Position numbers and translations under genes: made by a program. A stretch of DNA of 11,763 bases from positions 1 through 11,763 of the forward strand of contig JAPLIO010000160.1 in NCBI GenBank assembly GCA_026389055.1. Direction: 5' to 3'. Below, one piece after another: positions 6,901 through 11,763 of this stretch. The notes under the pieces were generated by a model. It searched no databases. It saw only the letters and a list, made by a program, of their open reading frames with translations, and was not told the DNA's origin. Source of the stretch: Candidatus Melainabacteria bacterium (GTDB lineage: Bacteria > Cyanobacteriota > Vampirovibrionia > Vampirovibrionales > JAJTHC01). Position 1 is the stretch's first letter, and each line of letters opens with the position of its first letter.

Positions 6901-8095
6901 CGCCCAGTTTAAAGCGGCTCAGCTGAATTTAAGCATTCCGCAATTTCAAGCGGGTGGTAGCGATGTGGCTTTAACAGGTACAGCCCTCTTACCGCAACCC
7001 CTACCTATTGCGTTTGATAACCTAGATGTTACAGGCAAAACCTTCTATGTAGAAGGCTTCTTAGCGTTGTTAGATAAATTAACCACCACCGTAATCAAAT
7101 CCTACAAACAGGGGCTACCACCAACAGTACGTTGGGTGCCTGAACGCACCATTAGTTTGCCCATTCAGGTAGAAGCGGGAACGATTACCCTAGAGGAAGC
7201 GATTGTCAACAATATTTTAGCGACCAATTACACCAGCCAGTGGCGGTTATTCCCCAACGGGTATTTGGCATTAGATGACATGAACATGGCTGTTGCTGGT
7301 GGTACGGTAAAAGGGCAGTTAAGCGTTAGCCCTTCCCAACGCAATAGTATCAGCTTAAAAATTGACGCCGACCATGTAAAGGCAAACGCCTTAGCCAGAG
7401 CCTTATTAAACGCCCCCAACCAAGTGTTTGGCGATTTAACAGGTGGGATTGATTTTGCCACTTATGGCTTTACTCCCGTTACCCTTATTCAGCACGCCAA
7501 TGGCAAGGCAAGCTTTGTAATTGCCGAAGGCAGGGTACCTGCCCTAGATAAAGTAGAACGCTTGCTTTCTACCGCCAACGTGGTTCGCGGTGGGGTTTTA
7601 GGGTTCAACTTGAACAATTTAGCTTTTGCCATTAAAGGCGGGTTGAAAGCAGGAGCCATTCGAGCCATTAGTGGCGATTTTCAAGTGGTAGATGGGCAAC
7701 TGCTAACCCGAAACTTCTTGAGTGATAGTAAGAATTTAGATTTAGCCATGTCTGGCGGGGTTCGGTTGGATAATGGTTTGGCAGATTTGGTGATTATTGG
7801 CATTATGCCTCAAAATGTTTCAGGCAGAGGATTTTGGGGTAAGTTAGGTAATTTTAGCTTAGGGAAGGTGATTAACTATGTGCCTGTGTTGGGGTATATT
7901 CCGTTGAAGGGGGGCAGTAAGAAGGGGGTGTTTGATTATATTCCGGGGTTGGGGTATGTACCTGGGTTGGGTGGTGTACCGGGTAAAACCAATAGTTTTG
8001 AAGCCCTGCTAAAAGGCCCGCCAGATGACCCGACTTCGATTAAAAGCATCCGCTGGTTACGCCAAGAGAAAGTAGCAGACCCTGTTAAGCCGTAA
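3929..8095 (+). CDS. C-terminal fragment of a split AsmA/TamB-like envelope protein
   Basis: This frame carries 1384 native residues after a few codons from the mobile element; the first available start, a GTG at 3929, lies inside the element's right inverted repeat. AsmA-like proteins span the periplasm of diderm bacteria and are thought to move or guide phospholipids between membranes. The best family match is toward the C-terminus (about residues 1030-1300), with DNLDVTGKTFYVEGFLALL, AEGRVPALDKVERLL, GDFQVVDGQLLTRN and a GGVRLDNGLADLVIIG-like strand. The middle is a long, repetitive, Gln/Trp/Leu-rich beta region. A short Tyr-Pro-Gly-rich repeat (YIPGLGYVPGLG and relatives) follows at about 1317-1352. 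Rejoined with the upstream fragment the protein would be about 1685 residues. Without a native start or helix, this fragment is probably not exported, so the locus is likely a pseudogene unless the apparent missing base is a sequencing error. Confidence 0.8.
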   Translation: MQEPKQLHAVGEVKNPNPAQWELALSGFNTLTAQPPSAKVNWQTQVTLSKQPNSQGLLSLKMLQLNHATSKASLLAKGSTLLTEESFKTFNQQPFSVEASGGLPAVTALPPAFKQVIVPATASTQRLQLSLLKGGVILQKLKLTGTIQTPVIQQLEAQLNHLKMQAFTAKRSSPIVQTSGRIAWLASGAVKGLFTVAPHETLFSPPATITLARTLKTQPINLQLQVPALEGAVVSAWQPWVLDAIAPALRKAPAYQWQTLSWEGKTSLNAKATYQPNTQRLTLLNADGTLNRWQASLQQKPWMVSNGNWHWQANTGISPTLQLALAHSPNTPWLSVRGRWHPQQASSVITITVNKHAVPILVKQGFQPINEQFLPPAMRISQQALNQWLSDPTLQPWLNATASAQATFSPQQLKVHALNLDGLAQTGNATLQATVPWQAFSSHTTKATASLHWQKIPLEPITFGFKKVLNQADLQLKKLTGTTNGALSWQGAFPKTILPEDFNSPNRLAWLRPLTGDIDLSPIEGQWQQHPIPFKLDALKLHLSQLALSHQSPLKLDWGTASVAGQVGVHPTEQNHWQPTVNLALAPIPLETLKTEHLFYKPFFAHLKLEYPTFWRTAGTVAGDIQWDSSSNAPMAQLHLANAGFYMPRTFAPLHGVTGTFKVDILKHALSLPNPLFVQLGNSTVLIPWLNLKNTGNQWQLGLQAQGRLHPRELNSLLGNNWYFQPTQYPWLADSWLGLNALWGGTIDHPKSSIEANLSSVLQSEGKIATQTESPLAEEATAKALVMQLAETEKPPALNPTVTPTLSVLSPSKLASLQQKSQLNRSGISKGVPKLVTFVESGSIGSQQEVVWYQKAEGNQPAKELARYPLTMGNQPLATLALQFKGSLNQPRLDLGELRLLGRSEPLRFQATLDAPTQPTHLWSSQGRIWTEDPIQLDALASHTNNPAFRFESGSAATNLHWQQADTNPIGQIQLKAIQSAGLGLDNLEADAQFKAAQLNLSIPQFQAGGSDVALTGTALLPQPLPIAFDNLDVTGKTFYVEGFLALLDKLTTTVIKSYKQGLPPTVRWVPERTISLPIQVEAGTITLEEAIVNNILATNYTSQWRLFPNGYLALDDMNMAVAGGTVKGQLSVSPSQRNSISLKIDADHVKANALARALLNAPNQVFGDLTGGIDFATYGFTPVTLIQHANGKASFVIAEGRVPALDKVERLLSTANVVRGGVLGFNLNNLAFAIKGGLKAGAIRAISGDFQVVDGQLLTRNFLSDSKNLDLAMSGGVRLDNGLADLVIIGIMPQNVSGRGFWGKLGNFSLGKVINYVPVLGYIPLKGGSKKGVFDYIPGLGYVPGLGGVPGKTNSFEALLKGPPDDPTSIKSIRWLRQEKVADPVKP

Positions 8096-8101
8096 AACCA
8101 A

Positions 8102-8239
8102 TTATAGTATTTTGAATAATTAACCGCCTATTTTAATGTAGGGGCGTAATTTATTACGTCCGTCCCACAATCCCCAAACGGATGCGATAAATCGCACCCC
8201 TACAAAATAAGGGTCGGGTAATTATTCAAAAAACTATAA
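8102..8239. repeat. Large imperfect palindrome with internal hairpins between convergent genes
   Basis: A second type of palindromic element, 138 bp long. The outer arms (8102-8126 and 8215-8239) are nearly identical inverted repeats beginning TTATAGT and containing TTTTGAATAATTA. Farther in, GTAGGGG pairs with CCCCTAC. Two local hairpins (CGTAA-TTTA-TTACG at 8145-8158; TGCGAT-AA-ATCGCA at 8183-8196) and a central TCCGT/ACGGA pair would give a clover-leaf fold. The GTAGGGGCG core resembles dispersed palindromes common in cyanobacteria, from memory only. It fills the gap between the AsmA-like gene and the kinase, which converge, so it could also end transcription from both sides. Its right end supplies the last Leu codon and stop codon of the kinase gene. 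Confidence 0.75.
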
Positions 8240-10390
8240 CGGAAGCCAAAGCGTAAAACACGCTCCTTCATTCGGTTTGGAATCAACCGTTAGTAAGCCC
8301 TTATGCTTTTCCGCCGTTTTATAACAAAGAGCCAGTCCCAACCCTGTGCCAACCCCTCGGGCTTTGGTGGTAAAACCCGGATCGAATATTTTAGATAAAT
8401 GTTCAGGAGCAATCCCCTTACCGTTATCTTGAATGCTAATAAACACCGCCTGCCCTAATTGTTCGTGCAGTGCCACACCCGTTCTTAGCGTTAAAACAGG
8501 CACGGTTACTGCTTCCATAGCGTGCAAAGCATTACCCATTAAATTCATCAGCACTTGGTTGATAGGCCCTAAAAAGCAATTCACTTTTGGCAGATTAGTA
8601 GCATAGTGCTTTTCCAAAATCAAACTTTGTGGGAAGCTACTGCGTAAAATTAGCAAGGTGCTATCCAACGCTTCGTGTAAATCTGCAGGTACTTGGTCTG
8701 AATCATCTAGCCGAGCAAAATTCCGCAAGTTGACAATGATTTCCTTAATTCTAGACCCCGCTAGTTCGTTAATGCCCAGCAATTCATTCGCCATTTGCCA
8801 GTAGCTTGAAACGGTAGTTTCAGGGGTAAAGGCTTCGGTGGGTAGTGCTGCCTTGGTTCGTTCTAGCAAGCGTGTGAGGGTTTGCGTATTAGAAATAATA
8901 GACCCTAACGGCGTATTCACTTCGTGGGCAATGCCCGCCACAAACTGCCCAAGCACCGCCATTTTTTCTGTTTGCACTAGTTGAACTTGGGCTTCTTGTA
9001 AATCATCATAGGCTTGTTCTAACTGCGTGTTTTGTTCTTGCACTTGCGAAAATAACCGAGCCTGCCCCATCGCCAAGCCCAAGTGTTCCGCTATGCCTGC
9101 CAATAATTCTTGGTCTTCCATTGCCCAAAGTCGCACTTTATCGCACTGATGAAGCACCAAAACACCCAACCTCGCTTCGGAAGAAACAATCGGGTATAGG
9201 CAGAGTGATTGCACTTGATGCTTTTCATAAACCGCACTGGGGCCTAGCCATGTTTTACTATGGGTTTGGCTGGCAGGCGTAAAATAAAGGGGTTCAAACG
9301 GCAAATGGTGTTCGTTGAGCTGATACCCTACCGTAGAGCGGGTACCTGTTTCATTCAGCTGGTTAATCCACGCTTGAAGGACTTCCCATTCAAACCGAAA
9401 AGGCTGATTATAAGGCTTTTCAGGGCGAAAGGGTTTTAACCCATGCTGATGATAAGTAAAGGGGGGTAATACCTTAGGGGGCGGATTACCTAAAATAGCT
9501 TCTGCTTCTACCACTAAGGGCATGGGGGTTTCAAAGGCGTACACAAAACAACGGCTAGCACCCAGTAACTGCCCTAGTTCGGAAGCCGCTTTGGTGAGCA
9601 TTTCCCCTAAATTTAACGATTGCCGAATGGCTAAGTTCATGCGGTGCATGAGGAACATTCTGCCCCGCAAATTTTGGCTTCGGGTATACAGGTGGGCGTG
9701 TTCTAAACTTAATGCCAATAAGGGTAGGCTGGCTTCTAAAAAGCGTTGTTCTTTCAAGCTAAAATATTGGGCAGGGTTAGCAAAGGGGCTGGGGGTATTA
9801 AAGGCTGCTTCCCCACTGGTAGGAGACCCGTATAGGGGTGATTCAGCGACTTGTGCCGTTGCGTTAGCCTGTAAGGCATCAATGGATTTTGAACACGCTA
9901 ATAACCCTAGCAGTACCCCTTTATTAACCAGCGGATAAACCGCCGTAACGGCAGGAAACCCAGGGAAGAGGATGGAAGAATGTTGGTGTTCTAAGCCTAA
10001 AAAGGCAGCAGTGCGGTGTTGAATAATAGGCTGAAGAATGGGGTCTGGCAGGGTGGAACGGTTGTGTTCTTGGGTTACATCGGCAAAGCCATCGGGCGAA
10101 ATTTGAATGAGCCGCATAATGCCTTGCCCGCTGGGTTCTAGTAGGGCAAAGGTGAAGGCATCAAAGTTAAACGTGTTGGTTAGCACTTGCCCAATATCAT
10201 CAAATACTTCATCTAAAATGTACGATTGATTGAGTGCTTGGCTTAAGCACTGCAAAAATACGGCTAGTTCTACGGCTTGTTCTGGCGGGAATTCTTGGCA
10301 GAACTGTTCAATGCTGCCGCTGTTTTGCCAGCCTGAAAAACTAGCGTTAAAGGTTGTATTGGCTGAAAAATGGGCGGATGAAAGAGTCAT
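8234..10390 (-). CDS. Soluble sensor histidine kinase with two GAF-like domains
   Basis: This 718-residue cytoplasmic two-component sensor has no membrane helix or signal peptide. Two GAF-like sensory regions are visible at roughly residues 50-235 and 250-460 (for example LGVLVLHQCDK and AEHLGLAMGQARLF at the end of the second). They are separated by a low-complexity linker and followed by a coiled coil (about 462-482). The kinase core is complete: H-box GIAHEVNTPLGS with His489 as phospho-acceptor, N-box NLMGNALHAM with Asn620, G1 DNGKGIAP from Asp655, and G2 GVGTGLGLAL near 679-688. It matches the phytochrome/GAF-type kinase family; a bound chromophore is not evident. No receiver domain or response regulator is in the window, so it is an orphan here. 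The ATG is preceded by GGAAAAAATAA, an acceptable ribosome binding site. It is divergent from the flagellar chaperone genes. Confidence 0.9.
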   Translation of the reverse strand: MTLSSAHFSANTTFNASFSGWQNSGSIEQFCQEFPPEQAVELAVFLQCLSQALNQSYILDEVFDDIGQVLTNTFNFDAFTFALLEPSGQGIMRLIQISPDGFADVTQEHNRSTLPDPILQPIIQHRTAAFLGLEHQHSSILFPGFPAVTAVYPLVNKGVLLGLLACSKSIDALQANATAQVAESPLYGSPTSGEAAFNTPSPFANPAQYFSLKEQRFLEASLPLLALSLEHAHLYTRSQNLRGRMFLMHRMNLAIRQSLNLGEMLTKAASELGQLLGASRCFVYAFETPMPLVVEAEAILGNPPPKVLPPFTYHQHGLKPFRPEKPYNQPFRFEWEVLQAWINQLNETGTRSTVGYQLNEHHLPFEPLYFTPASQTHSKTWLGPSAVYEKHQVQSLCLYPIVSSEARLGVLVLHQCDKVRLWAMEDQELLAGIAEHLGLAMGQARLFSQVQEQNTQLEQAYDDLQEAQVQLVQTEKMAVLGQFVAGIAHEVNTPLGSIISNTQTLTRLLERTKAALPTEAFTPETTVSSYWQMANELLGINELAGSRIKEIIVNLRNFARLDDSDQVPADLHEALDSTLLILRSSFPQSLILEKHYATNLPKVNCFLGPINQVLMNLMGNALHAMEAVTVPVLTLRTGVALHEQLGQAVFISIQDNGKGIAPEHLSKIFDPGFTTKARGVGTGLGLALCYKTAEKHKGLLTVDSKPNEGACFTLWLPL

Positions 10391-10420
10391 TTATTTTTTC
10401 CAAGAATGTGATTGAACCTA

Positions 10421-10562
10421 GCCCTCTTGCATGGCTTGATAGGTGGGTGCAGATTCTAGGAATGAGGAACGGAGAATTTGCGGTGTACACGGCAGTACAT
10501 AAGAATTTGAGTACCGCAAATGACAACGAAGATGCCCCAGATATCAAGCCATGCAAGAGGGC
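10421..10562. mobile_element. Palindromic MITE-like element, copy 2, between the kinase gene and fliS
   Basis: This 142-bp copy is also flanked by TA (10419-10420 and 10563-10564). Including those bases, the terminal inverted repeats at 10419-10441 and 10542-10564 are a perfect 23-bp match. An inner ATTTGCGGT (10476-10484) pairs with ACCGCAAAT (10513-10521), and TGTAC/GTACA lies at the tip, so the transcript could fold into one long interrupted hairpin. The element plus one TA is 144 bp, a multiple of three, and the same frame as in copy 1 is open throughout (GMRNGE, VYT-VH, STAND, EDAPDI are shared). No transposase. Its left end is 28 bases from the kinase start codon, so it may affect expression of the kinase. 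Confidence 0.85.
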
Positions 10563-10640
10563 TACTCTTTTAATTTTAAGATAGATGGGTGTCAAAAGCA
10601 AGAAACCAATTAAATTACACTATTTAAAGGATTAAAACCG

Positions 10641-10669
10641 TTGCGATTTATAGTTATACTTAGGATAGT
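10641..10669 (+). promoter_or_regulatory. Candidate promoter upstream of fliS
   Basis: TTGCGA (10641-10646) and GATAGT (10664-10669), 17 bases apart, each match the sigma-70 consensus at 4 of 6 positions. A flagellar sigma-28 type site could instead use TAAA at 10625-10628 with TGCGATTT near 10642-10649, which is a weak match. The rest of the 10391-10710 spacer is the mobile element plus AT-rich sequence with no gene. Confidence 0.3.
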
Positions 10670-10710
10670 AATTTGTCGTCTTTTTTCTAATGAAGGAATC
10701 TGCTGCACAC

Positions 10711-11190
10711 ATGATGATGACATCGCCTTCTTTTAATAACAACAACTATACTCAACAATATGCAGATGAACAAATAAAAACGGCTTCAAAAGAGCAGTTA
10801 TTGCTGATGCTGTTTGATGGGGCTATTAAATTTTTACGCATTGCAAAAAAAGCCATGATTGCCAAAGACTATGAAAAATCTAATAACCATTTGATTAAAG
10901 CCCAAAAAATTATCACGGAATTTATTGTTTCGCTTGATGTGAAACAGGGGGGCGAAACGGCTGAAAATTTGTTGCAATTGTATGAATTTTATTATCATTC
11001 TTTGGTAAAAGCCAACTTAAAAAAAGATGTTGAGCTGATTGAAGAAATAACCAACGAGTTGGTTAATATGCGGAAAATGTGGAGCGAAGCGGCTCAGCTG
11101 GCCGCCAAAGAACGCAAACAGCAGGGGGGCGAATCTGCTCAATACCAAGTAACTTCCGCCAATGAGCGGGCTGTTATTCGGCAGGCGTAG
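10711..11190 (+). CDS. fliS: Flagellar export chaperone FliS
   Basis: FliS binds unfolded flagellin in the cytoplasm and delivers it to the flagellar type III export gate. The protein is about 159 residues, a little above the usual 125-140 because of an Asn-rich start and a charged C-terminal tail. The family signature is clear: YTQQYADEQIKTASKEQLLLMLFDGAIKFL near residues 13-42 (shown here in split form: YTQQYADEQI, then TASKEQLLLMLFDGAIKFL). It is followed by the helical bundle with NNHLIKAQKII and YEFYYHSLVKAN. The start is uncertain: three tandem ATGs begin at 10711 and an in-frame ATG lies at 10690. I prefer 10711 because AAGGA at 10693-10697 would then be the ribosome binding site, though its spacing is long. 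A fliT-like gene follows after four bases; flagellin and fliD are not in the window. Confidence 0.92.
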   Translation: MMMTSPSFNNNNYTQQYADEQIKTASKEQLLLMLFDGAIKFLRIAKKAMIAKDYEKSNNHLIKAQKIITEFIVSLDVKQGGETAENLLQLYEFYYHSLVKANLKKDVELIEEITNELVNMRKMWSEAAQLAAKERKQQGGESAQYQVTSANERAVIRQA

Positions 11191-11194
11191 CGTG

Positions 11195-11569
11195 ATGATG
11201 ACGACGACTATATCTTCTTTTTCAACCTTGCTGGAACAACTCAATGCCTTGCAAGTGGCATTGGTGGGGCAGTTGCACCATATTACTGAAACGCTGGCAG
11301 AAGAAGAGCTTTCGCCTATTCATCAAAATATGTTGCTTCGGGGGGAATTATTGGCAACGTTAAACCAATTGCTCCAGCCTGATGGGGTTGACCAAGCCCT
11401 TGTAGACCGCTTTAATCAGCTAGATTCCGCATTGGGGAAGGCGTTAACGGCTTATCAACAAACGTTAAAAACAAGGTTAAACAAGGCTAGTAAACAACGG
11501 TCTGGATTATCGCAATATGCGTTGGCGGGGCATTTGCCTGCAGAAATCCTCTATCGGGATGAGGCTTAA
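11195..11569 (+). CDS. FliT-like small helical protein, probable flagellar chaperone
   Basis: About 124 residues, almost entirely helical, Leu- and Gln-rich, with no signal peptide or membrane segment. FliT chaperones that bind the FliD cap protein are of similar size and usually lie directly after fliS, as here (four bases after the fliS stop). The sequence itself is too divergent for me to prove FliT homology, so the name rests on position, size and fold expectation. The frame has an upstream ATG at 11162 that would overlap fliS. Tandem GTG-ATG-ATG at 11192-11200 fits better, and I use the ATG at 11195. A basic patch (KTRLNKASKQR) sits in the C-terminal third. Confidence 0.75.
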   Translation: MMTTTISSFSTLLEQLNALQVALVGQLHHITETLAEEELSPIHQNMLLRGELLATLNQLLQPDGVDQALVDRFNQLDSALGKALTAYQQTLKTRLNKASKQRSGLSQYALAGHLPAEILYRDEA

Positions 11570-11763
11570 TTGGTTTGTTTGATGTAGCCTAATAGATGTA
11601 AACCTTTTTGTTTAACAGTTCAAAGATTGAATGTTGCGTTCTCAAATCGATTGTTGCTTGCGTTTTTCGTTGGTTGGTTTGTCAGGGGACTGTCGTTTGA
11701 CAGCCCCCCGACACCCCCCACAAACTCAGGGGCAAGCCCCTAAGAACCCCCAAAAAGCCACCC
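11570..11763. other. Non-coding right end with hairpins and a G-rich bottom strand
   Basis: No gene is visible. The first 100 bases are AT-leaning without a clear terminator. From 11677 the composition changes sharply to C-runs on the top strand. A hairpin pairs GGGG-A-CTGTC (11685-11694) with GACAGCCCC (11699-11707) around a GTTT loop, and GTTTGT (11677-11682) can pair with ACAAAC (11720-11725) around it. A second perfect hairpin, AGGGGC-AA-GCCCCT, is at 11728-11741. On the bottom strand the G-runs could form a G-quadruplex. The segment probably continues past the window edge and looks like part of a repeat or mobile element. Confidence 0.5.

Noticed and set aside
9522..9938. Long open frame antisense to the kinase gene
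   Set aside because: It lies wholly inside a well-supported gene, lacks a family match and has no clear ribosome binding site; it is a shadow of the coding strand.
10354..10584. A 76-codon plus-strand frame spanning copy 2 of the palindromic element
   Set aside because: It starts inside the kinase gene on the other strand, and most of it is the element itself. Differences between the two copies fall in all codon positions, so there is no sign of selection on a free-standing protein. The open frame is reported under the element instead.
1..11763. tRNA, rRNA or known riboswitch
   Set aside because: No tRNA cloverleaf with CCA-type end, rRNA segment or recognisable riboswitch core was seen on either strand by eye; a tRNAscan-SE and Rfam search would be decisive.

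Overview
The window reads as chromosomal DNA from a flagellated, diderm (Gram-negative type) bacterium of moderate GC content. It encodes a futalosine-pathway menaquinone enzyme (MqnD-type), a Tat translocase subunit, a very large AsmA-like envelope protein and flagellar chaperones (FliS plus a FliT-like protein). This mix, together with a palindromic repeat of the 'GTAGGGGCG' type often seen in cyanobacterial genomes, would fit a non-photosynthetic cyanobacterial relative (Vampirovibrionia/Melainabacteria). That placement is an inference and needs a homology search.

Layout. At 35-1546, on the minus strand, lies a two-gene unit, mqnD then def (peptide deformylase), with a hairpin just after def. 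At 1749-2114 is a plus-strand gene of unknown function with a duplicated RWYD motif. It converges on a Fur-family regulator (2111-2575, minus), and the two genes share the four bases TTAA as their stop codons. A short divergent promoter region with a candidate operator separates fur from tatA (2684-2923, plus). tatA overlaps the start of a huge AsmA/TamB-like gene (2895-8095, plus). Next come an intergenic palindromic element (8102-8239), a soluble GAF-GAF histidine kinase (8234-10390, minus), a divergent spacer holding a second kind of palindromic element, and then fliS and a fliT-like gene (10711-11569, plus). The last 190 bases are non-coding, with a strongly G-rich bottom strand and two hairpins.

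The most interesting content is a small palindromic mobile element present twice, at 3799-3939 and 10421-10562, about 84% identical between copies. Both copies are flanked by TA and carry terminal inverted repeats. Copy 1 sits inside the AsmA-like gene and splits it. Removing the 141-bp element plus one TA (143 bp) rejoins the two halves in one frame, giving a protein of about 1685 residues. Copy 2 is one base longer, so element plus TA would be 144 bp (48 codons), and one frame is open all the way through both copies. The element therefore looks able to insert into a gene as an in-frame peptide, like Rickettsia palindromic elements, and copy 1 appears to have lost one base at its right end. 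The arms show compensatory base changes between copies, which supports a conserved hairpin in RNA or a DNA cruciform.

As a working picture: MqnD (menaquinone) and Def (N-terminal maturation of new proteins) are housekeeping; the Fur-family regulator may control itself and the tatA-AsmA-like pair; and the kinase sits back-to-back with the flagellar chaperones, with the mobile element lodged in their shared control region.
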